Source of the DNA: Hyphomicrobiaceae bacterium
GTDB lineage: Bacteria; Pseudomonadota; Alphaproteobacteria; Rhizobiales; Methyloligellaceae
Assembly: GCA_028066055.1 (NCBI GenBank)
Contig: JALCBY010000001.1
Location: forward strand, 89,984-153,983
Length of the DNA: 64,000 nt
Direction of reading: 5' to 3'
Shown here: in pieces, positions 34,337 to 43,349 of the stretch
Layout of the letters: every line of letters starts with the position of its first letter
How positions within the stretch are numbered: position 1 is the stretch's first letter
The notes under the pieces: model-generated
Database searches by the model: none
Seen by the model: the letters and a program-made list of their open reading frames with translations, nothing else
Told to the model about the DNA's origin: nothing
Made by a program: the position numbers and the translations under genes

Positions 34337-34735
34337 TCATGCTGACGGCGCGTCAGAGCCGTCCAAGGCTTCCTCTATTTTGCGTTTTGCTTGATTTGGC
34401 GTCTCTCTCACTTGTGCTCGGACGCCTGACAGCCCGATAACGGAACGCGCTTTGGGGTGATGGTGCCCCGGTATCGGATCGGCGATATCGTCAACCTTTC
34501 CTGCGTCAATAAACAGAACAAGATTGTTGGGCGTCGTTAACTCCGCGAGAGGGAGATCAGTACCAATCTTATTTGCAATGGTTGCGGGAGTATCGGCGGA
34601 GTAAATACGTTTTTTATAATCTATCACCGACGCATTTGGCGGCTCAAAGGAGCCGAAAGTCGGTCGAAATCGAACAATCTTGCTGGTTCGGATAAGCTGA
34701 TTTCCACCATTTAAGGTGGTTATCTTAATGAACAT
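34337..34735 (-). CDS. Hypothetical protein (orphan, AT-richer)
   Basis: This 132-aa frame starts MFIKITTLNGGNQ and ends GSDAPSA. I do not recognise the family. The first 55 residues read as short beta strands (IKITTLNGG, ASVIDYKKRIYSA) and look like small single-domain proteins that store or read a modified peptide turn; no catalytic motif is visible. The middle has PGHHHPKARSVIG. Codons are AT-richer than in the neighbours and the ribosome site is weak (AGGTAAT). It lies alone between a stem-loop and tRNA-Leu, so it may be recently acquired. That it is a real gene is moderately supported by length and by the lack of any competing frame. Confidence 0.45.
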   Translation of the reverse strand: MFIKITTLNGGNQLIRTSKIVRFRPTFGSFEPPNASVIDYKKRIYSADTPATIANKIGTDLPLAELTTPNNLVLFIDAGKVDDIADPIPGHHHPKARSVIGLSGVRAQVRETPNQAKRKIEEALDGSDAPSA

Positions 34736-34992
34736 ATCTAATTACCTGATCTGATGCCGGTTTCTTATCAACTTTTAATTGTATTCTATTACGGTCGCAA
34801 TCTCCAAGCATGAACGTAGCAATGGATTTTAGAACTTGCCGGTGCGGGGCACTGGTTTCGATTAATCGCTGCGTATTTGTGCGATGCAGAGACGGAATGT
34901 ATTACGCACAGTGTCGGTTGCAATTGGCGCTTGGTCGGCTCCCTTTTACAAAGCAGACATGAACAGCGGCGTCGGTTGCTTGGAAGCCAAGG
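34736..34992. other. Gene-free AT-richer gap next to tRNA-Leu
   Basis: I see no convincing gene here. Short frames on both strands run into the tRNA and have no coding character. There is no integrase, no insertion-sequence end and no long repeat of the tRNA 3' end. It is the 3' flank of tRNA-Leu, a common insertion point for islands, so decayed mobile DNA is possible. Confidence 0.4.
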
Positions 34993-35081
34993 TGGTGCGG
35001 ACGGCGGGACTCGAACCCGCACGGGAGTCACCTCCCTCGGGATTTTAAGTCCCGTGTGTCTACCAGTTCCACCACGTCCGC
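34993..35081 (-). tRNA. tRNA-Leu (anticodon UAA)
   Basis: Read on the minus strand, the gene begins GCGGACGTGGTGGAACTGG and ends in CGTCCGC-A-CCA, giving a 7-bp acceptor stem with the CCA encoded. The anticodon stem CGGGA/TCCCG encloses CTTAAAA, anticodon TAA. A long variable arm (GAGGGAGGTGACTCCC) and the GGTTCGAGTCC T-arm are typical of tRNA-Leu. It reads UUA and UUG codons. Confidence 0.95.
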
Positions 35082-35162
35082 AAGTGAGTCATGGCTTTCA
35101 AAGGCATAGCGCCGCTGAACGCGCCTGCCAAGGCCGGTCGTTGTTTTGGCGGTCCCGCCCGG

Positions 35163-37457
35163 CTATCTGGCGCAATTTTGCGCGTCGACTACCGAAAGCG
35201 CGGTCATGTTGACGACGCCCCGCGCCGTCACAGACGGCGTGAGTATGTGCGCGGGCCGCGCCGCGCCGAGCAGGATCGGCCCGACCGGAAGAGCGTCCGC
35301 CATGCCCTTGATGAGCTGATAGGAAATGTTGGCGGCGTCCAGATCCGGCATGATCAGGACGTTCGCCTCCCCCGTCAGCTTGGAATTCGGGAAGAGGCGC
35401 ATACGATATGTTTCGTCGAGCGCGGCATCCCCGTGCATTTCGCCCTCAGCCTCAAGGTCCGGGTCGCGCTCGTGCAGAAGATCGAGCGCCGCGCGCATTT
35501 TCTTCGCGCTCTTGGAGTTAGAACTGCCGAAGCTCGAATGCGACAGAAGCGCAATTCTCGGCGTGATGCCGAAACGCCGGACATGTTCCGCTGTCAGCAA
35601 CGCCATCTCCGCGATTTCTTCAGCCTTGGGGTCCACGGAGACATATGTGTCGGCCAGGAAGTATGCGCCTTTCGACAGGATGACCAGACTCAGAGCCGAG
35701 AAATCGCGCACGCCGGGCGCCAACCCGATCACCTCGTCGATATGCTGCAGATGCCGCAGATAGCGTCCGTAGAGTCCGCAGATCATGGCGTCGGCCTCGT
35801 CGCGCCGCACTGCCAGCGCGGCGATCACACTGGTGCGCGTTCGCACGATCGTTCGGGCGATTTCAGGCGTAATGCCTTTGCGGCACGTCAGATTGTAATA
35901 GGTGTCCACATAATCCCGGTATCGCGGATCGCTTTCCGGGTTGACCAGCTCGAAATCCTTGTCGGGCCGGATATTGAGCCCATGGCGTTTCAGTTGCGCT
36001 TCGACGACCTCGGGACGGCCGATAACGATCGGCTGGGCGATGCCATCTTCCAGCACGACCTGAGCCGCGCGCAAGATGCGCTCATCCTCGCCTTCGGCAT
36101 AGATGACACGTTTGGGATCCGATTTCGCAGTCTCGAAGACCGGCTTCATGATCGAGCCAGAACGGAATATGAAGCGGTTCAGGCGTTCTTCATAGGCGTC
36201 GAAATCCTCGATCGGCCGCGTGGCGACACCCGTATCCATCGCCGCACGCGCGACAGCGGGTGCAATCCGCAGGATCAACCGGGGATCGAACGGTGACGGG
36301 ATGAGATAGTCAGGCCCGAAGACGTGGACGGCCTGCTCATAGGCCGCCGCCGCGACATCGGAGGACGCTTCGTGGGTCAGAGCCGCGATTGCCTCGACCG
36401 CGGCAATCTTCATTTCGTCATTGATCGCGGTTGCCCCGGCGTCGAGCGCTCCGCGGAAAATATAAGGAAAGCAGAGGACGTTGTTCACTTGGTTGGGATA
36501 ATCGGACCGCCCGGTGCAAATCATGGCATTCGGCGCGGCCTCGCGCGCCGCTTCCGGCTCGATTTCGGGGTTGGGGTTTGCCAGCGCCAGAATAAGCGGC
36601 TTCTTCGACATCCGCTTGACCATATCCGGCTTCAGCACGCCGCCCGCGGACAGCCCCAGGAAGACATCCGCCTTGTCGATGATCTCGCCGAGCGAACGCT
36701 TGTCCGTTTTCTGGGCGAACGCGGACTTCCATTTGTCCATGCTCTTCTTGCGGCCCTCATAGACGACACCGTCAATATCCGTGACCCAGATATTTTCCCG
36801 CTTGGCCCCGAGCGAGATGAGCAGGTTGAGACAGGCGAGCGCCGCCGCTCCGGCTCCGGACGTCACGATCTTTGCCTTGGACAAATCTTTCTTTGCGAGC
36901 TTCAGACCGTTGCGGATGGCCGCGCAAACGATGATCGCCGTGCCATGCTGATCGTCATGGAACACGGGGATTTTCATGCGCTCGCGCAGTTTATCCTCGA
37001 TCTCGAAACATTCCGGCGCCTTGATATCCTCCAGATTGATACCGCCGAACGTCGGCTCCAACGCCGACACCACGTCGCAGAAGCGATCCACCTCCAGCGA
37101 GTCCACCTCGATGTCGAAGACGTCAATCCCGGCGAACTTCTTGAACAACACTGCCTTGCCTTCCATCACCGGTTTTGAAGCCAACGGTCCGATCGCACCG
37201 AGACCGAGCACCGCCGTGCCGTTGGTGACGACCGCTACCAGGTTGGACCGCGTGGTGAGGTTGGCGGCCTCGGAAGGATCTTCCGCGATGGCCTCGCATG
37301 CGGTCGCAACGCCTGGCGAATAGGCAAGCGCCAGATCGCGCTGGTTCACGAGCGGCTTGGTCGCGACGATCTCTAATTTTCCCGGTCGGGGCTGTGAATG
37401 GTAAACAAGCGCGCCGGATTTCAACTCATCCGACAGATTGGACATCTGGCTTGGCAT
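35163..37457 (-). CDS. maeB: NADP-dependent malic enzyme with phosphotransacetylase-like C-terminus
   Basis: This 764-aa protein has the MaeB architecture. Residues 1-430 are malic enzyme ([38 protein letters not shown] nucleotide-binding loop), converting malate to pyruvate and CO2. Residues from about 440 to the end are a phosphate acetyltransferase-like domain ([29 protein letters not shown]) that is usually regulatory. AGGAGGGGG lies upstream of the ATG. It supplies NADPH and pyruvate from the TCA cycle, useful when growing on acyl-CoA or organic acids. It lies 82 bp beyond the 5' end of tRNA-Leu. Confidence 0.95.
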   Translation of the reverse strand: MPSQMSNLSDELKSGALVYHSQPRPGKLEIVATKPLVNQRDLALAYSPGVATACEAIAEDPSEAANLTTRSNLVAVVTNGTAVLGLGAIGPLASKPVMEGKAVLFKKFAGIDVFDIEVDSLEVDRFCDVVSALEPTFGGINLEDIKAPECFEIEDKLRERMKIPVFHDDQHGTAIIVCAAIRNGLKLAKKDLSKAKIVTSGAGAAALACLNLLISLGAKRENIWVTDIDGVVYEGRKKSMDKWKSAFAQKTDKRSLGEIIDKADVFLGLSAGGVLKPDMVKRMSKKPLILALANPNPEIEPEAAREAAPNAMICTGRSDYPNQVNNVLCFPYIFRGALDAGATAINDEMKIAAVEAIAALTHEASSDVAAAAYEQAVHVFGPDYLIPSPFDPRLILRIAPAVARAAMDTGVATRPIEDFDAYEERLNRFIFRSGSIMKPVFETAKSDPKRVIYAEGEDERILRAAQVVLEDGIAQPIVIGRPEVVEAQLKRHGLNIRPDKDFELVNPESDPRYRDYVDTYYNLTCRKGITPEIARTIVRTRTSVIAALAVRRDEADAMICGLYGRYLRHLQHIDEVIGLAPGVRDFSALSLVILSKGAYFLADTYVSVDPKAEEIAEMALLTAEHVRRFGITPRIALLSHSSFGSSNSKSAKKMRAALDLLHERDPDLEAEGEMHGDAALDETYRMRLFPNSKLTGEANVLIMPDLDAANISYQLIKGMADALPVGPILLGAARPAHILTPSVTARGVVNMTALSVVDAQNCAR

Positions 37458-37543
37458 GCGGCTTTCCCCCTCCTGACGCGCGTGTTGCCCGCGTTGCTGG
37501 GAAGCTTAGGGAATTCGCACGCGCGAATCCATGACATCTGTCG

Positions 37544-39337
37544 TCAGGCCTTCGGCAAACTGAGCCGGATGTTGAGTTCCTTGAGCTGTTCGGCTGAGAC
37601 CTCACTCGGCGCGCCCATGAGCAGGTCTTCCGCCTGCTGGTTCATGGGGAACATCGTGACTTCTCGAATGTTATCGGTGCCGCACAGCAGCATGACGATA
37701 CGGTCGATGCCGGGCGCGATGCCGCCGTGGGGCGGCGCACCAAATTGCAGCGCGCGCAGCATGCCGCCGAACTCCGCTTCCAGCACATCCTCATCGTATC
37801 CGGCAATGGCAAACGCCTTCTTCATAATTTCCGGCTTGTGGTTCCGGATAGCGCCGCTCGAAAGTTCCACGCCGTTGCAGACGATGTCGTACTGGTAAGC
37901 CAAAACCTCCAACGGATCCTGACTTTCCAAGGCTTCAAGACCACCCTGCGGCATCGAGAACGGGTTGTGGGAGAACTCGATCTTCTTTGCTTCGTCGTGC
38001 CACTCATACATTGGGTAGTCGACGATCCAGCAGAATTCGAAACGATCCTTGGCGACAAGGTCCAGTTCTTCACCCACACGCGTGCGCGCGTGCCCGGCAA
38101 AGTCGGCAAAATCCTTCGGAATACCGGCCACGAAAAACACCGCATCGCCATCTTCAAGGCTAAGCTCGCTCTGAAGTGCCGCGGTGCGCTCCTCGCCGAT
38201 ATTCTTGGCGATGGGACCGGCGCCCTCGCCTTCCCGGAAAAAGATGTAGCCGAGCCCCGGCTGCCCTTCTCCTTGTGCCCATGAATTCATCCGGTCGCAG
38301 AAGGCGCGGCTGCCACCACCCTTGGCCGGAATCGCCCACACTTCCGCATTCTCGAACCACTCACGGCCGTCTTTATGCTTGTCGAGAAGTCCGGCGAAGA
38401 TCTTGAATCCCGAGCCGCGGAAATGTTCGGAAACATTACTCAGTTCGATAGGATTGCGGAGATCGGGCTTGTCCGATCCGTATTTGCGCATCGCCTCCTT
38501 GTAGGGAATACGCGGGAACTCCGGCGTTACGGGCATGCCATCGGCAAATTCCTCAAACAGGCCCCTGAGCACGGGTTCGACGGCGTTGAAGACGTCCTCC
38601 TGGGTAACGAAACTCATTTCCACATCGAGCTGATAGAATTCGCCGGGCGAACGGTCGGCGCGGGCGTCCTCGTCGCGAAAGCATGGCGCGATCTGGAAAT
38701 AACGGTCGAAGCCGGCGATCATCACCAGCTGCTTGAATTGCTGCGGCGCCTGGGGCAGCGCATAGAACTTGCCGGGATGCAGACGCGACGGCACGAGGAA
38801 ATCACGCGCACCCTCTGGCGACGACGCGGTCAGGATGGGCGTCTGAAACTCGAAAAACCCGGCCTCAATCATGCGCCGACGGATCGAGGAAATGATTTCA
38901 CCGCGCCTCGTGATGCGCGCATGGAGGCCCTCGCGGCGCAAATCGAGAAAACGGTATTTGAGGCGGATATCTTCCGGATAGTGCGGCTCACCGAACACCG
39001 GCAGCGGCAACTCCTCGGCGGCGGACAAAACCTCCAGCGAGGTGATACGAACCTCCACCTCACCCGTCGGGAGTTTGGGATTGACCGTCTCGTCGGACCG
39101 CGCATCCACTCGCCCGTCGACGCGAATGACCCATTCCGCATGCAATTGCTCGGCCTTGGAGAACTCCGCATTCTCCGGCTCGATGACACACTGGGTCAGG
39201 CCGTAGTGATCGCGCAGATCGATAAACAGCAATCCGCCATGGTCCCGCACCCGGTGGACCCACCCCGACAGACGCACTTGCGTGCCCACATCGTTTTTCC
39301 TCAATTCACGACAGGTGTGTGTCCGGTATGCGTGCAT
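37544..39337 (-). CDS. aspS: Aspartyl-tRNA synthetase
   Basis: This 597-aa class II synthetase has the N-terminal OB-fold ([31 protein letters not shown]), motif 2 ([19 protein letters not shown]), the bacterial GAD insertion and motif 3 ([16 protein letters not shown]). It charges tRNA-Asp and, in organisms lacking AsnRS, sometimes tRNA-Asn. The start at 39337 (MHAYRTHTC) is the standard family start; the longer open frame upstream is not used. The upstream 283 bp shared with the divergent usp gene carries two clear regulatory sites. Confidence 0.96.
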   Translation of the reverse strand: MHAYRTHTCRELRKNDVGTQVRLSGWVHRVRDHGGLLFIDLRDHYGLTQCVIEPENAEFSKAEQLHAEWVIRVDGRVDARSDETVNPKLPTGEVEVRITSLEVLSAAEELPLPVFGEPHYPEDIRLKYRFLDLRREGLHARITRRGEIISSIRRRMIEAGFFEFQTPILTASSPEGARDFLVPSRLHPGKFYALPQAPQQFKQLVMIAGFDRYFQIAPCFRDEDARADRSPGEFYQLDVEMSFVTQEDVFNAVEPVLRGLFEEFADGMPVTPEFPRIPYKEAMRKYGSDKPDLRNPIELSNVSEHFRGSGFKIFAGLLDKHKDGREWFENAEVWAIPAKGGGSRAFCDRMNSWAQGEGQPGLGYIFFREGEGAGPIAKNIGEERTAALQSELSLEDGDAVFFVAGIPKDFADFAGHARTRVGEELDLVAKDRFEFCWIVDYPMYEWHDEAKKIEFSHNPFSMPQGGLEALESQDPLEVLAYQYDIVCNGVELSSGAIRNHKPEIMKKAFAIAGYDEDVLEAEFGGMLRALQFGAPPHGGIAPGIDRIVMLLCGTDNIREVTMFPMNQQAEDLLMGAPSEVSAEQLKELNIRLSLPKA

Positions 39338-39473
39338 GGCTTGTCCCGATTGTCTGTATCGCGGCGTTCTCTGGCCGGAGCGCTGCAATGCTGTGGCGTG
39401 AATTCTCAGCGCGAACAGGCACCCGAAATACATCCTGCCGACCGCGCGCGAAAAGCGCATGGAGGGGCCGGTT

Positions 39474-39497
39474 TGTCAAGGTTTCACCCGGTGAAAC
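39474..39497 (-). promoter_or_regulatory. Palindrome abutting a candidate aspS -35 box
   Basis: GTTTCACCCGGTGAAAC (39481-39497) is an 8-bp perfect inverted repeat around one base. On the minus strand it is followed after one base by CCTTGACA (-35 at 39474-39479), and a weaker GCTTTT lies 17 bases beyond. A transcription factor bound here would touch RNA polymerase at aspS. The regulator is unknown. Confidence 0.45.
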
Positions 39498-39532
39498 ATC
39501 CGCAACGGGACAGCACGATGAACGCACTCCGT

Positions 39533-39546
39533 TTGATCACAATCAA
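39533..39546 (+). promoter_or_regulatory. FNR/FixK-type box upstream of usp
   Basis: TTGATCACAATCAA is an exact match to the FNR/FixK consensus TTGAT-N4-ATCAA, flanked by matching T and A. Its centre is about 81 bp before the usp start, suitable for class I or II activation. It predicts induction of the usp gene under low oxygen. Confidence 0.7.
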
Positions 39547-39620
39547 ATCACCTGTCCGAACCGCCGCTATGATGTCATGCGAAACCTTGCAGACCCCTGC
39601 CAATGTGAAAAGGAAAGCCG

Positions 39621-40031
39621 ATGTTCAAGAAAATTCTCATAGCCGTGGACCTTTCCGCTGCGGAGAAAGGCAAACTCATGATCGACACCGCCGGCGAGGT
39701 CGGCGGCAAGTCCGCGCACTTGACGCTTATCAACGTGGTGGAAGACATCCCGGCATATGTGGCATACGAGCTGCCGCAGGGCATCCTGGAGACCACACGG
39801 GACAATGCGCAAAACCAGCTCGACGACATGGCGAATGTATCAGGCCGGAAGATCGCCACGGAAGTGCGCAGCGGCAATCCCGCGACAGCGATACTCGATG
39901 CGGCAGAAGAAATCGGTGCCGACCTGATCATCATCGCATCGCATCGCCCCGGCCTGCAGGACTATCTGCTCGGCTCGACGGCGGGACGGGTCGTCCGTCA
40001 TGCGAAGTGTTCGGTGCTTGTCCTGCGTTGA
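39621..40031 (+). CDS. Universal stress protein (UspA family)
   Basis: This 136-aa single-domain Usp begins FKKILIAVDLS, and the ATP-binding signature is at the C-terminus (HRPGLQDYLLGSTAGRVVRH, then SVLVLR). Usps bind ATP and aid survival under starvation, oxidative or anaerobic stress. AGGAAAG precedes the ATG. The FNR/FixK box upstream gives direct evidence for oxygen-responsive control. It is convergent with the PilZ gene. Confidence 0.93.
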   Translation: MFKKILIAVDLSAAEKGKLMIDTAGEVGGKSAHLTLINVVEDIPAYVAYELPQGILETTRDNAQNQLDDMANVSGRKIATEVRSGNPATAILDAAEEIGADLIIIASHRPGLQDYLLGSTAGRVVRHAKCSVLVLR

Positions 40032-40067
40032 AGACAAGAGAGGATTGTCGGCCGGGCTTGAGGGCTG

Positions 40068-40364
40068 TTACTCGGACACGCCGTTCAGAAACTGAATACC
40101 GGCCGATCCTTCCGCGCGCCACATAACGCGGCCGACGAAAGTCTCGTTCAGACCGCGAATTGACAGAAGGATCTCGTCGGGAACCAGATCGACCTCATCG
40201 CAAATGATCTTGCAGCCGGACCGGCTCGTGTCCTGAATCGCGCAATGCACGATCGGCGAACCGTCCAAACGGCACACATCGGCCTGCAAAAACACCGTTC
40301 TGCGGCGTTCGCGGCGACGTTCGTCGTGCTCGGGATCTGCGATTTTTGCAAAGTGGTCTTGCAT
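40068..40364 (-). CDS. PilZ domain protein
   Basis: This is a 98-aa single PilZ domain with the two c-di-GMP motifs: an Arg-rich RRRERRR at the N-terminus and DTSRSGCKI (D/NxSxxG). It would bind cyclic di-GMP and act on a partner by protein contact. The ATG at 40364 has AAGGA 7 bases upstream and is preferred to the GTG 6 bp earlier. No diguanylate cyclase or partner is nearby, so its output (motility, polysaccharide or other) cannot be inferred. Confidence 0.85.
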   Translation of the reverse strand: MQDHFAKIADPEHDERRRERRRTVFLQADVCRLDGSPIVHCAIQDTSRSGCKIICDEVDLVPDEILLSIRGLNETFVGRVMWRAEGSAGIQFLNGVSE

Positions 40365-40538
40365 TTCCACCGTCCTTGATAGCCGTTATTTTCGGCCTAT
40401 TGTGTAAATGTTCGATAAATCTGAAGTCAAAACTTGCCCCCGACAAACCTGAATTTGGAGCGATTCGTCTGAAAAAAGGCTAAAAATCCCGCATCGTGGC
40501 GCGACATTTCAGTCCAGCTGCGCTATACGGGGTTGTTC

Positions 40539-41771
40539 ATGCGCCTCATTACAACCACCCAAGAACTCAGCAACGCCTGCTCCGCCATCGCCACATCGGA
40601 CTTTGTGGCCGTTGATACGGAATTCATGCGAGAGACCACCTTCTGGCCGGACCTCTGTCTTGTCCAGATGGCCGCGGGCGAAGATGAGATCATTATTGAT
40701 ACACTCGCGGAAGAAATTGATTTAGCGCCTTTTTTTGCGCTTATGGCTGACGAGAACATCACCAAGGTTTTCCATGCTGCGCGGCAGGATATCGAGATTG
40801 TCCATCATCGGGCAGGTATCATCCCCACCCCCGTTTTCGACACCCAGATCGCCGCTATGGTGTGTGGTTTCGGCGAGTCTGCGAGCTACGGTCTTCTCGT
40901 CAAAAAACTGCTCAATCGCGAGCTCGACAAATCATCCCGCTTCACGGACTGGAGTCGCCGTCCGTTGAGCGAAAAACAGCTGAAATATGCGATCGGAGAC
41001 GTCACTCACCTGCGTGACCTCTACCCGAAGTTGCGTGATCAATTGAAGATCAACGGGCGCGTGCAGTGGTTGGGAGAAGAAATGTCCGTATTGACCGACC
41101 CGGCCACCTACGAAAGCCACCCTGAGAATGCATGGAAACGCCTGAAGATGCGGGTGCGCTCAAAGAAAGCGCTCGGCGTGATGATGAATTTGGCCGAATG
41201 GCGCGAACGAGAAGCGCAAAGGCAGAATGTGCCGCGCCGCCGCGTCCTCAAGGATGAGGCGATCTATGACATCGCTGCGCAGGCACCCACCACCCAGCAG
41301 GAACTTGATCAACTACGCTCGGTCCATCAGGGCTTTTCCCGTTCAAACAAGGGCAAGGGCGTCATTGAAGCCGTCAAGCGCGGGCTGGAGCGCGATCCCG
41401 CAACGTTACCGGCAATAAAACGAAATGAGCCGCTCAACGCGGACGCGCTGGCGGTTCTCGACCTGTTGCGGGTGCTGCTGAAATCGGCGGCTGCCCGCCA
41501 CGGAGTCGCGCCGAAACTGATCGCCACGTCCGACGAACTGGAAAAGATCGCCCGCGGAAACGAGACCGACCTTCCCTCGCTGAAGGGCTGGCGCCGCGAG
41601 CTGTTCGGCGCCGACGCGCTCGCGCTGCGCGAAGGCAAGCTCGGCCTTGCGCTTGAAGGCGGACGCGTTGTTCCCTTCGTGCCAAACGAGAATGGTGTTT
41701 CGGTTTCGGGACAGGCGCAAGGGCGGTCACGGCGCGAAACCGTCAGTGCCGACGCCCGGTCAAAGAAATAG
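40539..41771 (+). CDS. rnd: Ribonuclease D
   Basis: This 410-aa 3'-5' exoribonuclease has the DEDD catalytic set: VAVDTEFMRE (Asp, Glu), KVFHAARQDIE (Asp) and LKYAIGDVTHL (Tyr and final Asp). An HRDC domain follows at about 210-290 (REREAQRQNVPRRRVLKDE). It trims tRNA and other stable RNA 3' ends. The ATG at 40539 is preferred to a TTG 6 bp upstream. It is convergent with ppx with 18 bp between stops. Confidence 0.93.
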   Translation: MRLITTTQELSNACSAIATSDFVAVDTEFMRETTFWPDLCLVQMAAGEDEIIIDTLAEEIDLAPFFALMADENITKVFHAARQDIEIVHHRAGIIPTPVFDTQIAAMVCGFGESASYGLLVKKLLNRELDKSSRFTDWSRRPLSEKQLKYAIGDVTHLRDLYPKLRDQLKINGRVQWLGEEMSVLTDPATYESHPENAWKRLKMRVRSKKALGVMMNLAEWREREAQRQNVPRRRVLKDEAIYDIAAQAPTTQQELDQLRSVHQGFSRSNKGKGVIEAVKRGLERDPATLPAIKRNEPLNADALAVLDLLRVLLKSAAARHGVAPKLIATSDELEKIARGNETDLPSLKGWRRELFGADALALREGKLGLALEGGRVVPFVPNENGVSVSGQAQGRSRRETVSADARSKK

Positions 41772-41789
41772 GCGTAAGCCAGCCATCCG

Positions 41790-43328
41790 TCAGACGGTTG
41801 CGGGCTCTTTCTCTCGGGTGCCGATACGAACTTCCGGCTTTTTTTCCAGTTCGCCCGCAAGGACGCCGAATCTGAGATCCAGCCGCTCTCCGTCCAGATC
41901 CGTCAACTCCGCAGGCATCTGCAACACAAGCCTGTCGTCGTCGTAGTAAATCCGCGTCTTGTCGATGACATGGGGCGCGGACGCTGAAATCATATGCGCC
42001 GTTCTGATTGCCGCGCCAACGATCCGCGCGCGGCGCAGGGTATCCCTGTCGACGAGCTGGTGAATGCTCGGCGTTTCTCCGCGCGGAATGAGTCCCTGGT
42101 TTCGGTAGAAGACCGAGAGCGCGAGAAACGCCCGGCCGGGATGATCGATGCCGGCAAAACTCTCCTGCGCAATCTGGCTCTGGCTCTGCGTGCTGCGGTA
42201 ATCCGGATGAGTCCGCCAGCCGATATCGGACAGCAGGCAGGCGGCATGACGCAATCGCTTCTCCGCCGCGGTCTCGCTGGGCCCGGAGGCCTCAAAAAGA
42301 GCATCCGTCCATTGGCACAGCTCCAGGGCATGCTCGGCGGACCTCGACCGCAGCACGGCAAGCTCGTAACACGCGTCCAGTAGAGGATCGCGTTTTTGCT
42401 CATCTTCGCCAAGGGTCGTGTAGAGCAGTCCCTCGCGCACGCCGAAAGCGGACACGACAAACTCGGATGGGCGCATTTTTTTCAAAAGACGTTCAAGGAC
42501 AAGCGCACCATAGGGAAGCGTTTCACGCCGCGCCTTGGGGATCACCGCCAGCCGCTCAAGCGATTCCGATGAAAGATGGTCGACGACACGTGCAAACTTC
42601 AGAGCGTCGTTAAGCCCTATCGTGTAGGCGTGCATGACGCTCAGCGGATATTGCGTATAGGCCATGTGCAGCCTGGCGAAGGCCCGCCAGGTTCCGCCGA
42701 CCGCATAGAAAGGCCGCCCTTTTCCCTTTTTCAGCCAGTCGACCTTGGCAAGTTCGCTGTCAACGATTTCCCGTGCTTTCTTGAGATTGCCGCCGGACAG
42801 ATCGATCAGCCGCAACCCGCCGAGAGGCAACGTCACGCCGTCGATCGGTCCTTTTTTCTTGTGGATGCCGATGATCTCAAGGCTGCCCCCTCCCAGGTCG
42901 GCCGCGATCCCGTCAGCGCCCGGAAATCCGGAAACAACGCCCGCGGCGGCGAGATGCGCCTCGCGCTTGCCCGTAATGACCGAGATATCGCAGCCCAGCG
43001 CACGTTCTGCACGCGCGACGAAATCCGGCCCATTTTCCGCCTCGCGCGCCGCTGCCGTGGCGATCACCTCGATGCCGGCAACGCCCAGCTGGTCGCATAT
43101 TGCGCGGAAACGCCTCAGGGCCCGCAAGGCGCGTTCGATGGCTTTCTTGTCCAATGCGCCGGTCGTCGCAAGCGAGCGCCCGAGCCCGCAGAGAACCTTT
43201 TCGTTGAACAACGGGACGGGGTTGCGCTTGGCCTGCTCGAAGATCACCAGGCGCACGGAATTGGAGCCGATATCTATTACCGCAACCGGCCTTTGCTTCC
43301 GCCGGCCCTGGTCCTCTGGTCGCTTCAC
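41790..43328 (-). CDS. ppx: Exopolyphosphatase (Ppx/GppA family)
   Basis: This 512-aa ASKHA-fold phosphatase has the phosphate loops AVIDIGSNSVRLVI and ADLGGGSLEI, then a helical HD-like C-terminal half (LRHAACLLSDIGW). It releases phosphate from polyphosphate ends or hydrolyses pppGpp. It follows ppk by 21 bp in the same direction, so synthesis and breakdown of polyphosphate are co-encoded, a common rhizobial arrangement. Confidence 0.92.
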   Translation of the reverse strand: MKRPEDQGRRKQRPVAVIDIGSNSVRLVIFEQAKRNPVPLFNEKVLCGLGRSLATTGALDKKAIERALRALRRFRAICDQLGVAGIEVIATAAAREAENGPDFVARAERALGCDISVITGKREAHLAAAGVVSGFPGADGIAADLGGGSLEIIGIHKKKGPIDGVTLPLGGLRLIDLSGGNLKKAREIVDSELAKVDWLKKGKGRPFYAVGGTWRAFARLHMAYTQYPLSVMHAYTIGLNDALKFARVVDHLSSESLERLAVIPKARRETLPYGALVLERLLKKMRPSEFVVSAFGVREGLLYTTLGEDEQKRDPLLDACYELAVLRSRSAEHALELCQWTDALFEASGPSETAAEKRLRHAACLLSDIGWRTHPDYRSTQSQSQIAQESFAGIDHPGRAFLALSVFYRNQGLIPRGETPSIHQLVDRDTLRRARIVGAAIRTAHMISASAPHVIDKTRIYYDDDRLVLQMPAELTDLDGERLDLRFGVLAGELEKKPEVRIGTREKEPATV

Positions 43329-43349
43329 GTGATGATGGCTCTTGTTTCG

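Noticed and set aside
34841..34847. GGTGCGG copy of the tRNA-Leu 3' end as an attachment-site repeat
   Set aside because: Only seven bases match and the similarity does not extend. Integrase genes are absent, so it is chance-level.
34877..35212. 111-aa frame crossing the tRNA-Leu gene
   Set aside because: It overlaps a complete tRNA and has no coding character.
35091..36296. 401-aa open frame antisense to maeB
   Set aside because: Rich in Arg, His and Asp in the way of antisense frames, and maeB is unmistakable on the other strand.
38375..40126. 583-aa open frame antisense to aspS and running into usp
   Set aside because: It is opposite a clear aspartyl-tRNA synthetase and uses low-quality codons. 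High-GC coding DNA often leaves the opposite strand open.
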